Source of the DNA: a virus
Direction: 5' to 3' (one strand)
Virus record (IMG/VR): IMGVR_UViG_3300031857_015617
Span: 16,724 to 80,723 of that record
DNA length: 64,000 nucleotides
Below are positions 26,109 to 34,204 of the stretch, one piece after another. The notes below the pieces were generated by a model. It was not told the DNA's origin, ran no database searches, and saw only the letters and a list, made by a program, of their open reading frames with translations. The translations under genes were made by a program, and so were the position numbers. Positions within the stretch are counted from its first letter, which is position 1, and every line of letters starts with the position of its first letter.

Positions 26109-27965
26109 TTATCTCAATTCTCTTAAATCAAATGTACGAACTCCATCAACAGTGATACGAGCGTAGAAACGGTTGTTAACCATTTTCTTAGCGTATCTTG
26201 TCATAATACCTTTGATAGGTGTGAAGTTGAATGGGTTGTACATTGTAGGTGTTAACTGAAGAGGTACGTATGGTGCGTAGATGTATCCAGTGTCTAACAA
26301 TGATGTTCCTTTGTGACCCAACAAGATTGTGTTTGGTGGGAAGTAAGGATCACGATAAACTTGGTAACGTCCAGCAAGAGTACCAACTCTTTCAATACCC
26401 ATATTGTATTGGTCTTGCTCAGGAGACGCGTTAGATACGTGGAAGTATTCTAAATCGTCAAAGATAGCTGAAACTTCAGAAGAAACAACAATCCAGTTAG
26501 CACCACCTCTAAGTGTAGACTTGTGGATTTGTGCAGACAACTGGTTGATTGCTGTAATCAACGTTTGGTTCCAGTCTTTCTGTGTGTAAGAAGTAGTCAA
26601 AGACAATCTTCTCCATCCATTGTAATCCCAACGTAGGTTCCATGCAGCACCTTTACGAAGGTCTCTTAGGATTTCACGGTCAATTTCCGCAGCAACTTGT
26701 TCTGAAAGAAGAGCAGTAAGCTCAGCTTCAGCATCAATGTTATGGAATGCCGCAACGTCTTGAGCAAGCTCTGGAGACCATTGTGCTCTTAATTTTCTTT
26801 CAGTAACTGATACTGTAACAGACTCAAGGTCAAAAGAAACCTCTCCGATTTTTTCTTCAAACTCTAGTTCTTCGTAACGTCTCCAAACAGCAGTAAATGA
26901 TGTTGCAGATGTGATAGCAGAAAGAGTAGAACCAGTGTACCCATCAAGTGAAGTGTCACCACAAGATGCACAAGCAGGACAAGAAAGATCTACTTCAAGA
27001 ATGATACAACCATTAGCGTTACAGATATTGTTAAAAGAACCACCATTTCCATCAACTGGGAATGTAGTTTGATATTGACTACCATAGTCAACAATTCCTT
27101 TACCATATTTTTGAGTTACAACTCTAAATAAAAGTGGTGATGCACCAACTGTAGGAACTGGACATACGTTAGCAGCATCAAATCCTAATCCTGTATTAGT
27201 AAGGATTTTAAGGTCAGAAAGGAAAGATTCTGTATCAATTTCATTTCCGTCAGGTCCGATAAGTTTACCAGCACCTGGGATGTTACTCCACCCACAAAGT
27301 TTGATAAGAACTTTTCTTGTGTTACCAACATAAGCAGCGTCGTCATTGTTAGCATCAACTAAGTCACCATTTGACCATTTTACAACAGTAGCCGCTGCCG
27401 TGATAGCAGAAAAACGACCTTTAGAATAATCAAATAGACCAGCAGGATCCAATCCTGGCTCAGCTCCTTCGTAGAATAAATCATAAAGATTTTTTGAGAA
27501 AGGTGCGTTAGCGTTAGGTGCTGTATCAGCTCCTGGGTAACCTTGACCCGGTACGTTATAACCACCATTAACCGCTTCAGGAGAACCAATTGGTGGATAG
27601 TGAACACTACCAGCTTCATTTGGGTTATATCCTTGGATACGAGGTACAAAGTAGAACAATTTACCAATTGGTAAGTTCATAGCTTGTACTGATACGATAT
27701 CGTTAGCTAACAATTTAGAGAAAACTCTTCTAACGATAGGGAAAACAACCGTTTCAAAAGCTCCGTTTGAACCTTCTGAAGTTGCTTCGTTAATTAGGTG
27801 AGATGCTTGGTTCTCATATAACTGAGCCACGTTCTCTTTTAGATGACCTTTAAGTCCATCAAGGAATCCTAATTTATCCCATTTGTTAATTGTATCTTCT
27901 TTGATAACTTTAAGGTGCTTAAGACCGATGTTACCAACAAGACCAGATTCTAATAATGCTCCCAT
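26109..27965 (-). CDS. gp23: Major capsid protein, T4 gp23-like
   Basis: This 618-residue protein has an N-terminal region like gp23, including NVAQLYENQASHLINEATSE. FPIVRRVFSKLLANDIVSVQAMNLP follows at about residues 75-100 and is diagnostic for T4-type capsid proteins. LINE|A at residues 57-61 (cut after Glu60) fits the (L/I)xE prohead protease site. T4 gp23 is cut after Glu65. The middle holds an insertion with a CPACASCGDTSLDG cluster. It has its own terminator and upstream promoter-like element, as expected for the most abundant product. It lies last in the head operon, as in T4. Confidence 0.95.
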   Translation of the reverse strand: MGALLESGLVGNIGLKHLKVIKEDTINKWDKLGFLDGLKGHLKENVAQLYENQASHLINEATSEGSNGAFETVVFPIVRRVFSKLLANDIVSVQAMNLPIGKLFYFVPRIQGYNPNEAGSVHYPPIGSPEAVNGGYNVPGQGYPGADTAPNANAPFSKNLYDLFYEGAEPGLDPAGLFDYSKGRFSAITAAATVVKWSNGDLVDANNDDAAYVGNTRKVLIKLCGWSNIPGAGKLIGPDGNEIDTESFLSDLKILTNTGLGFDAANVCPVPTVGASPLLFRVVTQKYGKGIVDYGSQYQTTFPVDGNGGSFNNICNANGCIILEVDLSCPACASCGDTSLDGYTGSTLSAITSATSFTAVWRRYEELEFEEKIGEVSFDLESVTVSVTERKLRAQWSPELAQDVAAFHNIDAEAELTALLSEQVAAEIDREILRDLRKGAAWNLRWDYNGWRRLSLTTSYTQKDWNQTLITAINQLSAQIHKSTLRGGANWIVVSSEVSAIFDDLEYFHVSNASPEQDQYNMGIERVGTLAGRYQVYRDPYFPPNTILLGHKGTSLLDTGYIYAPYVPLQLTPTMYNPFNFTPIKGIMTRYAKKMVNNRFYARITVDGVRTFDLRELR

Positions 27966-27997
27966 TTTCTTTTTTTTTAATTTATTTTATGTATTTA

Positions 27998-28004
27998 ATA
28001 AATA
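27998..28004 (-). promoter_or_regulatory. Putative late promoter element TATTTAT
   Basis: AGTATTTATTAAATACATA on the minus strand, 32 nt before the capsid gene start. The long A-rich leader would suit strong translation in Bacteroidetes. Confidence 0.45.
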
Positions 28005-28023
28005 CTATGTACTTTTAAAAAGT

Positions 28024-29508
28024 TTATTTTATTTTTCCCATCAAGTCTTTCATTCTCAAAAATTGTGGATTTTCATACGTTTTAGACTCAATTAAGTTAG
28101 CAGCCGAACCAGTACTTGGTGTTTTAGAGACTGTTCTCTCAAATGATTCTGTGATTGTATTTTCCGTAGATTTTGGAGATCCTAATTCATCCTTGATAGA
28201 TTTGTAAAGATTTTTTGATTCTTTTAAAGTATCAACATTGTCAAATCTTCTAAGAATATTAATCTTTTCTTGTTTTGTTGTTGAATGTTCTGTAAACAAT
28301 CTAGTTGCATAAGCAAGATTTGAGTTAAATATGGCAACCTCATTTAATTTAGTTCTGAATAGATCAAGAGCTTTTCTGTATTCTTCATTTTTTGCTCTCA
28401 AAACTTCTAATTCTTCAGTACCTTCTTTTCTTAAATGTCTTGGTGCCGCTTTTGGTTTTGGTAAACCTTCTCTACCCCAATACTTGCCATTAGCCAATGT
28501 TCTTGACGCTTCTTTAGTTTCAGTTTTTTTACCTTCAACTTTTTTCATTTTACCATCAAGGTTAGCACCTTCTTTGTATTCAAATTTTGCTTTACCAGTA
28601 CCCATAGTTTTGTTAGCAGATTTTTTAACTGTTTTAAATCCACCACCCATATTAGGTTTCTTGTCATATTTGAATTTAGATGCGTTACCCATTCCGATAC
28701 CTTTAGGTTTAATTGATTTTTTAGATTCGTAAATTGACTCTTCTACGCCGATTTCGTCTTCTAACTCAGTATCGTCTAACTCAAGTTCAAAGATAATTTC
28801 ATCCTCTTCTTCATCATCAAAAGAAAATTCATCATCCTCTTCTTCATCATCAAAAGAAAATTCATCTTCCTCTTCTTCATCATCAAAAGAAAATTCATCT
28901 TCATCTTTCTCTTCGTCTTTAGAAAAGTAAAAATCAAAATCATCAACTTCTCTTGAATAGAGTTCTTCCAATTCTTCATCGGAACCCATTTCAGAAAAAT
29001 CATTCACTTCAGAAAAATCATCCATTTCAGATTCACCTAATTGTATCAGATATTCGGTATCATTTTCTGTATCTGATAGATGTATCATTTTGTCATCTTT
29101 TTTTACAATAACACCATCATTATCTCCCATTGCTTTAAACACAGTTAAAACTTCTTCGTCTGAAGCTCCGGTTAAATCAATTGTGTCATCTTCTGTATCA
29201 GTATCAAATTCCATTTCAAAATCATCTTCTGTGTCATCCATGCCAAGCATGTCATCTTCTTCTTCGGAATCATCAACATCTAAATTATCAGTATCAATAT
29301 CTTCCACATCTGTATCAACATCCGTGTCCTCAATATCAACCTCATCGTCTTCAACCTCATCTTGTTCTTTAAGAGATTCTTTTACTAATGAACTGATTTC
29401 TTCCTTCATTGTTGAAGAAAGTATTCCTTCTGCATTCTTGTTAAGAGACTCCTCCAGATTTGAAATCTGAAGTAACGCCTCTTCAATAACATTTTTATTT
29501 TTTGTCAT
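28024..29508 (-). CDS. Prohead core scaffold-like protein, highly acidic
   Basis: This is a 494-residue protein. The start ATG is at 29508 (MTKNKNVIEEALLQISNLEESL); a TTG 7 codons upstream is not needed. Residues about 55-265 are extremely Asp/Glu-rich, including three copies of DEFSFDDEEEE encoded by 33-bp DNA repeats. A basic middle (KSIKPKGIGMGNASKFKYDKK) and a helical C-terminus (LEVLRAKNEEYRKALDLFRTKLNEVAIFN) follow. Its position between protease and capsid genes equals T4 gp22, and the helical C-terminal third resembles scaffold proteins. It is probably degraded during maturation. Confidence 0.75.
   Translation of the reverse strand: MTKNKNVIEEALLQISNLEESLNKNAEGILSSTMKEEISSLVKESLKEQDEVEDDEVDIEDTDVDTDVEDIDTDNLDVDDSEEEDDMLGMDDTEDDFEMEFDTDTEDDTIDLTGASDEEVLTVFKAMGDNDGVIVKKDDKMIHLSDTENDTEYLIQLGESEMDDFSEVNDFSEMGSDEELEELYSREVDDFDFYFSKDEEKDEDEFSFDDEEEEDEFSFDDEEEDDEFSFDDEEEDEIIFELELDDTELEDEIGVEESIYESKKSIKPKGIGMGNASKFKYDKKPNMGGGFKTVKKSANKTMGTGKAKFEYKEGANLDGKMKKVEGKKTETKEASRTLANGKYWGREGLPKPKAAPRHLRKEGTEELEVLRAKNEEYRKALDLFRTKLNEVAIFNSNLAYATRLFTEHSTTKQEKINILRRFDNVDTLKESKNLYKSIKDELGSPKSTENTITESFERTVSKTPSTGSAANLIESKTYENPQFLRMKDLMGKIK
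28802..28900 (-). repeat. Three tandem 33-bp repeats in the scaffold gene
   Basis: Units start at 28802, 28835 and 28868 and are almost identical. Each encodes an 11-residue acidic-aromatic unit (DEFSFDDEEEE or DEFSFDDEEED). Copy number may vary between relatives by slippage. Confidence 0.9.
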
Positions 29509-29528
29509 TATTTTGTTTTCTATTAACA

Positions 29529-29535
29529 ATAAATA
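29529..29535 (-). promoter_or_regulatory. Putative late promoter element TATTTAT
   Basis: TTAGTATTTATTGTTAATAG on the minus strand, 20 nt before the scaffold gene start at 29508 and just downstream of a terminator, so it would restart transcription. Confidence 0.45.
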
Positions 29536-29579
29536 CTAACAAAAATGAAAAAATTCGTTTTGCGTGATATAAAACAAAA

Positions 29580-29603
29580 AAGGATGAACATTTGTCCATC
29601 CTT
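29580..29603 (-). terminator. Rho-independent terminator after the DUF4494-like gene
   Basis: AAGGATG (29580-29586) pairs with CATCCTT (29597-29603), extendable with one mismatch. On the minus strand it is followed by TTTTTGTTTTA. It separates the protease block from the scaffold-capsid block. Confidence 0.75.
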
Positions 29604-29628
29604 CAAGTATTTTTAAATAAATTGTATT

Positions 29629-29844
29629 TTATTCAATTACCTCATCAATTTTACTTTCTGTAATTGAAGTGATTCTCCAATCCATTGTGTAGTTTTCATA
29701 AATCTTGGTAACCTTTGCCTCTACATCTGTTGGTGTATATCCCAAAACTAATTTTTCTTCTTTAACTTTTTTAACTCTACCGGATTCACTATCAAGTAAA
29801 TCTGAAGTAATTTTTGCTACAAAATATTTTTCTCCTTGTTCCAT
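29629..29844 (-). CDS. DUF4494-like small protein
   Basis: This is a 71-residue protein: YFVAKITSDLLDSESGRVKKVKEEKLVLGYTPTDVEAKVTKIY, then DWRITSITESKIDEVIE (described here in segments). The pattern W/YxxxKI...G..KKV.E..LV...S.TeAEa.it matches the DUF4494 family, known mainly from Bacteroidetes and their phages. No activity is established. The gene sits between the prohead protease and scaffold genes, where T4-like phages have small head genes. Confidence 0.6.
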   Translation of the reverse strand: MEQGEKYFVAKITSDLLDSESGRVKKVKEEKLVLGYTPTDVEAKVTKIYENYTMDWRITSITESKIDEVIE

Positions 29845-29879
29845 AATTTTTATTTTAATTAATTATAGAACAACTATTT

Positions 29880-30617
29880 TTATTTATCAAGAAAAGCGGA
29901 TAATTTATCCATTAATTTTTTTGATTTATCAATTGCTGAAGCATCATCCATTTCACTACTTCTTGTTGATTGCATTTTCTTTTCCTCATCAAGATTCTCC
30001 TCATAATTCATTCTATCATCTTTATTTAAGAAAAGATATGCACCAGGAGTTGAGGGAGATGATACAAGGTCAAAACAAATTAATTCAAAATCTTTTTGTA
30101 CCTCATTTGTTTCACCAACTTTTTTAAGTGAACCAACTCCACGAGATGAAATACCCAAAGTAACACCTTGTCTTAAGTAGTTTGCTGCCAAATCACCTTT
30201 TGTGGAACAAACTCCCCTTTCGTGAAATCCTGGACTTGTAAGCAATTTTAATTTACCCATAAGAACATTTCCTTCCCACCATACTTCGGTTATAATGTGT
30301 GATACCCGGTCAAGATCAATAAGAGAAGATTCTGGGTGATTTAATTCAGAAAGAGAAGTTCCTCTTTCAATCATCTTTTTATAATTTTCAGCTTCTCTTT
30401 TTAAAATATCTTCAGGATATACTCTACCGTTTCTATTTGGCGTATTGTATTTTTGTAATACAGCGTAGAACTCAAATGGTTTTGAGTGATCAAGGAAACT
30501 TTTATTTTCCATTATATAACTATTTTGAGTTACTTTAGGGTTGATATATCCGGCATCGTACTCAATTAGAATACCCTTTCCAGTTTCACTTGGTGATAAA
30601 ATTTTATAATTACTCAT
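29880..30617 (-). CDS. gp21: Prohead core protease, T4 gp21-like
   Basis: This 245-residue protein has NTPNRNGRVYPEDILKREAENY near residues 58-79 and SLSELNHPESSLIDLDRVSH with catalytic His94. TLGISSRGVGS at 154-163 holds the catalytic Ser (157 or 158). This is the gp21 / herpesvirus assemblin-like fold. It cleaves scaffold, capsid protein and internal proteins after (L/I)xE. A helical C-terminus (SRSSEMDDASAIDKSKKLMDKLSAF) may bind scaffold. The position is as in T4. Confidence 0.93.
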   Translation of the reverse strand: MSNYKILSPSETGKGILIEYDAGYINPKVTQNSYIMENKSFLDHSKPFEFYAVLQKYNTPNRNGRVYPEDILKREAENYKKMIERGTSLSELNHPESSLIDLDRVSHIITEVWWEGNVLMGKLKLLTSPGFHERGVCSTKGDLAANYLRQGVTLGISSRGVGSLKKVGETNEVQKDFELICFDLVSSPSTPGAYLFLNKDDRMNYEENLDEEKKMQSTRSSEMDDASAIDKSKKLMDKLSAFLDK

Positions 30618-30631
30618 CTTAAGTTTTAATA

Positions 30632-30638
30632 ATAAATA
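30632..30638 (-). promoter_or_regulatory. Putative late promoter element TATTTAT
   Basis: TTAATATTTATTATTAAAAC on the minus strand, 14 nt before the protease start; it abuts the stop of the upstream gene. Confidence 0.45.
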
Positions 30639-31109
30639 TTAATCAATCTGAGTTTTTATTTTTTCCGGTTTAATATTTCCTTTTTTTGTTAAATAGAATT
30701 TAAAAAATTTGTTATGTGTGAAAACCTCTGAGTATATATCTTTGGATAATTTTTTAAGTGTTTTTTTAAGAATTGGTGATTTAAAGTCAATAGGATTTTC
30801 TAGGTTGTATAGATTTATCTCAAGATTCATAAATGATTTTTTCTTTAATTGTATACCACTTGTTCTTAGGTCTAAATCAACTATAAATTTTTCATCAAAT
30901 AAATTTTTATCAATATTATTAAACACAGAATGTTTTATATCTCTTGTCATATTAAGGACAACTCTTTCCCAGTTTAGACTTTCTTTTTTTGGTTCTACCC
31001 AGGTTTGTAAATTTAAATAAAGGGATTTGAATTCTTTTGAGTCTACAGTACCATAACTGACTTTACAAGTTCTAAACCCATTTATTTTGGAAGTTTTTCC
31101 TTTTTTCAT
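30639..31109 (-). CDS. Basic head-module protein, unknown
   Basis: This 156-residue, Lys-rich protein (MKKGKTSKINGFRTCKVSYG...LNWERVVLNMTRDIKHSVF...) has predicted alternating strands and helices and no hydrophobic segments. It lies between the portal-side genes and the prohead protease, where T4 encodes small core proteins gp67 and gp68, but no similarity to them was seen. Function unknown. Confidence 0.65.
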   Translation of the reverse strand: MKKGKTSKINGFRTCKVSYGTVDSKEFKSLYLNLQTWVEPKKESLNWERVVLNMTRDIKHSVFNNIDKNLFDEKFIVDLDLRTSGIQLKKKSFMNLEINLYNLENPIDFKSPILKKTLKKLSKDIYSEVFTHNKFFKFYLTKKGNIKPEKIKTQID

Positions 31110-31132
31110 AAAACTTTTTCATAATTATTTAG

Positions 31133-31161
31133 TTTATTTTTTAGAAGTTTATGTATTTTTG
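31133..31161 (+). promoter_or_regulatory. Possible host-type promoter for the bS21 gene
   Basis: TATTTTTG at 31154-31161 fits the Bacteroidetes -7 box TAnnTTTG. TTTA at 31133-31136 is a weak -33 match 17 bp upstream. The start codon follows 27 nt later. It would allow expression independent of late genes on the other strand. Confidence 0.35.
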
Positions 31162-31188
31162 GGATATATATCAATATAATATCAAAAT

Positions 31189-31383
31189 ATGTTAAAAGTA
31201 GAAGTTAAAAGAGGTGATATAGAAAGGGCGTTAAAAGAACTTAAAAGTAAGGTGATTAAAACAAGACAAAATTCCCACCTAAATGATAGACGGGAATTTA
31301 AGAAAAAATCTGTTGTAAAACGTAGCCAGGTTAAAAAAGCAATCTATATTCAGAAACTAAAAATTACTCCTAAAGATTTGTAA
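31189..31383 (+). CDS. rpsU: Ribosomal protein bS21
   Basis: This 64-residue basic protein aligns end to end with bacterial bS21. MLKVEVKRGDIERALKELK is the N-terminal strand and helix, and SVVKRSQVKKAIYIQKLK is the conserved C-terminal helix. In cells bS21 sits beside the anti-Shine-Dalgarno end of 16S rRNA and, in Flavobacteriia, helps hide that sequence. Large phages are known to carry bS21 and may exchange it into host ribosomes. It is alone on the plus strand inside the minus-strand head module and its end overlaps the convergent gene by 14 bp. No Shine-Dalgarno precedes it. Confidence 0.88.
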   Translation: MLKVEVKRGDIERALKELKSKVIKTRQNSHLNDRREFKKKSVVKRSQVKKAIYIQKLKITPKDL

Positions 31384-32089
31384 ATAAATCTTTTAATTTG
31401 TAATAATTTACTCTATTGTAGGTTTCGTTATTTAATTTATTAATTGTCTGATTAATTCTTGATGTTACTTCAGTATCATCGTTTGTTGATTTTAAATCAT
31501 TTAATTTATCAAGAGTACTCTCTTTTAATACTTCATATTTAACCAATAATTTATCATTGTCTTCTGACAAGATTTTTTTAACTTCTTCTCTTTCAGATTC
31601 GTTAATACTAGATAAATAATCTGAAATTGTCTTATTAGCAACATCAACAATTTTACTTACTGGTAATTTTACCATATCAGTGTATTCTTCTTTTTTTGAT
31701 TTTGATAAAGATTCTAAAATAAACTTTTTACTTTTAATTCTTGATTCAAGATTTAAGTTTTTTGTGTAGACTAGATTGTCAATATTTTCATATATGTTTT
31801 TAGTCTCTATTTCAGATAACCATAAATCTAATTCATTAATAGAGTTTGAACTTAAATTTTTAATACTTTCCTTTAAAGTGGTTATTGATTCGTTAAGGAA
31901 TTCATTTGCAAAATCATCACTATAACCCTTACTTGAAGATAGTTCGTCGTACATATAATACATTTCTTTTAATGTCTTGTTTTTTAATACAAGTTCACTA
32001 AAAATAAAAATGTCTTTTTTAAATGATTCCTTAAGGTATGAATCTGTTAGACATTTCTCTATTTTACTTTTTATAAGTCCAAATTTCAT
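31370..32089 (-). CDS. Helical head-module protein with possible LxE propeptide, unknown
   Basis: This 239-residue, almost entirely helical, Ser/Lys/Glu-rich protein has YLKE|SFKK at residues 18-25, a possible protease site after an N-terminal basic helix (MKFGLIKSKIEKCLTDSYLKE in two parts: MKFGLIKSKIEK and CLTDSYLKE). It lies directly downstream of the portal gene. It may be a core or internal protein analogous in position to T4 gp67/68. No sequence family was recognised. Confidence 0.65.
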   Translation of the reverse strand: MKFGLIKSKIEKCLTDSYLKESFKKDIFIFSELVLKNKTLKEMYYMYDELSSSKGYSDDFANEFLNESITTLKESIKNLSSNSINELDLWLSEIETKNIYENIDNLVYTKNLNLESRIKSKKFILESLSKSKKEEYTDMVKLPVSKIVDVANKTISDYLSSINESEREEVKKILSEDNDKLLVKYEVLKESTLDKLNDLKSTNDDTEVTSRINQTINKLNNETYNRVNYYKLKDLFTNL

Positions 32090-32104
32090 TTTAATTGTTT
32101 TTTA

Positions 32105-32111
32105 ATAAATA
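32105..32111 (-). promoter_or_regulatory. Putative late promoter element TATTTAT
   Basis: TAATATATTTATTAAAAAAC on the minus strand, 15 nt before the start at 32089, in the gap after the portal stop codon. Confidence 0.45.
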
Positions 32112-32113
32112 TA

Positions 32114-33907
32114 TTACTTATCTAAAATCTTCATAAGTTCTTTTTCTATTTCACCTAGAGAGTTATTACCAATTAATATTTCATTATCAATATTTTCTAA
32201 TAATAGATTTTCCATCTTTGCCTTACTTTCTGGTAGACCACCTTCTGGTCCTCCCGGAGGTGGTCCTGGTGGTGGTGGAGGACCTCCTAAGTCACCACCC
32301 ATATCCATTCCGCCACCTTCGGCCGGTGCTGCGGCTGTTGAGTCGGTTACCCCACTTACAGTTTTATACAAATTGTCAATGTTATCAAATAATCCGGTAT
32401 GTGTAATAATTGTTGGTGTGTTTACAAGTTCTGCCGCAACCGCTTTCTCCATTCTTTGTCTTTGGATATCTAATTTGATATCCTCGTCTGACCAACCAAA
32501 TATATGTTTCTTAGCCCAAGTCGCCGATGTTGGTGCGATTGTTCCTTGGATATCTGTAACCAAATCTTTATAAAGTAATACTTTTTCTTTCCAAACCTCA
32601 ACCATAAGAAGATCAGCTTGTTTTGACGGGTTTGTAAGACCTAATGTAAAGTTTGTAAGTTCGTCCTCAAATCCTAAAAGAAATAAATGAATAATTGCAA
32701 TTTTGTTTAATTCAGATAGCATATTTTTCTGAATTTTATTAATTGTTCTTGCAAAACGAATATCAAGTAGAGATAAATTTTTACCATCACCAACTGGTTC
32801 TTCAAAACCAAGGTAAGCTTTTGGTACACGAATAGCGGTTACAAGTTTCTTTTGGATGTACTCAATATCCGCAATTTCAGAAAGGTTCTGAGCACCTGCT
32901 AATGTCTCAATTGGCATTGTTTGTGTTGCATCACGAACCGGAATAAAATAATCTTGATCCACCGCCATTTGATTAAATCGTAAATCAACATTACCTGTTT
33001 TATTATCTACAATTTGATCCCTTTTAAATTTATTGGCAACACGTTGTACGTATGGTTCAACATCTTTATCGTCCATATTTCCAACGAATACTTTGAATAC
33101 CCTTCTTTCCGGGGCTCTTGATGTACGATAAATTAACATCGCATCTTCAGCAAGTACTAATTGTTTCCAAATTCTTCTTGCCTTTTCAAGCATAGAAGTT
33201 CCATATGGTAATTTTCTATCGTCACCTAGAAGTCTAAAGTGTGCTACCTCCCAAGTGTTAAATTCCATATTTTTTTCTTTCCAATTAAACCTAACACCCT
33301 TCTCGTCTGGTTTTACTTCAGTGTTAGGTCTTTTTGGGGACATACCCTTTTCTAACCTTTCAATTTCAATATTCGGTAACTGAACACAACCAATGATTCC
33401 TTTTTCTGGATCTAATTTTAAGTAAACAAAATTATCACCATACTTACAAGTGTTTCTAATCCACATCTGTAAGTTTGTGTTGATATCTAATGTATTATTA
33501 AATAAATCGGCTAAAATTCCTTTTATTCTTTTTGATTCTGAATATATTTGAAGTATATGTCCGTTTTCATCTGGTGTTGTTGACTCTTCAGCATAAATGT
33601 CAAGTGCTGTTGATATCTCCGGAGTAAACTCCATTGATTCATAATCATAAAATGCTGCAAGTCTTGTTGGTTCATAATATATTGCTTGAGTATATAAATT
33701 ACTTTCAATCTTTTGCCATTGATTTGCTAAATATAAAGTTTGTTGAGATTGTAGTAACTCTTTTTCGTATTCATTTCTATCTTTAGTTCTTAAAAGTTCT
33801 TTCTTATCAAACTTATACGTTGGGACATCTTGACCCAATAAAGAGTTGGGACCAAAGGCCTGGGTCAGTCGTTGCCAAACAGTTAGTTCATTATTTTTAT
33901 TTTCCAT
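32114..33907 (-). CDS. gp20: Portal vertex protein, T4 gp20-like
   Basis: This 597-residue protein has the gp20 landmarks YDYESMEFTPEISTALDIYAEEST, MWIRNTCKYGDNFVYL, PYGTSMLEKARRIWKQLVLAEDAMLIYR and SRAPERRVF (given in segments). VGDGKNLSLLDIRFARTINKIQ follows. The C-terminus is Gly/Pro-rich (a PPPPPGPPPGGPEGG stretch), then a helix with IEKELMKILDK. It forms the dodecameric portal that initiates head assembly and docks the terminase. It is preceded by the terminase gene as in related phages. Confidence 0.93.
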   Translation of the reverse strand: MENKNNELTVWQRLTQAFGPNSLLGQDVPTYKFDKKELLRTKDRNEYEKELLQSQQTLYLANQWQKIESNLYTQAIYYEPTRLAAFYDYESMEFTPEISTALDIYAEESTTPDENGHILQIYSESKRIKGILADLFNNTLDINTNLQMWIRNTCKYGDNFVYLKLDPEKGIIGCVQLPNIEIERLEKGMSPKRPNTEVKPDEKGVRFNWKEKNMEFNTWEVAHFRLLGDDRKLPYGTSMLEKARRIWKQLVLAEDAMLIYRTSRAPERRVFKVFVGNMDDKDVEPYVQRVANKFKRDQIVDNKTGNVDLRFNQMAVDQDYFIPVRDATQTMPIETLAGAQNLSEIADIEYIQKKLVTAIRVPKAYLGFEEPVGDGKNLSLLDIRFARTINKIQKNMLSELNKIAIIHLFLLGFEDELTNFTLGLTNPSKQADLLMVEVWKEKVLLYKDLVTDIQGTIAPTSATWAKKHIFGWSDEDIKLDIQRQRMEKAVAAELVNTPTIITHTGLFDNIDNLYKTVSGVTDSTAAAPAEGGGMDMGGDLGGPPPPPGPPPGGPEGGLPESKAKMENLLLENIDNEILIGNNSLGEIEKELMKILDK

Positions 33908-33945
33908 ATTTAAAATTTAAATATTTTTTTATAATATTAAATATT

Positions 33946-34200
33946 TTAACACCAAACCAAGACATAATTATCTTGTGTTGTTATATAATCGTAATCTTGT
34001 GTTAGAATATAACAAGTTGTTATTTCTTGAGTGGTTGTAGTTGTTGTTACCGGTGTTCCGGGACCACCTTCTGGTAATGGTCTATACTTATACTGAAAAG
34101 TATTTGGAAATTTTTTAACCGAATAAATAGGTTGACCAGTCACAGTAAGTGTTGATCCACCAATTAATCTGCCAGATGTTTTTCTACTTTCTAATCCCAT
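33946..34200 (-). CDS. Small Thr/Tyr-rich protein between terminase and portal, unknown
   Basis: This 84-residue protein (GLESRKTSGRLIGGSTLTVTG...) has a run of six Thr (VTTTTTTQEITTCY) and a tyrosine-rich C-terminus. It starts 5 bp after the terminase stop. No family was recognised. A small head or neck component is only an inference from position. Confidence 0.6.
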   Translation of the reverse strand: MGLESRKTSGRLIGGSTLTVTGQPIYSVKKFPNTFQYKYRPLPEGGPGTPVTTTTTTQEITTCYILTQDYDYITTQDNYVLVWC

Positions 34201-34204
34201 TTTT

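Noticed and set aside
28331-29470. Plus-strand Ser-rich ORFs across the scaffold gene
   Set aside because: They are antisense shadows of Asp/Glu-rich codons, which read as Ser-rich on the other strand.
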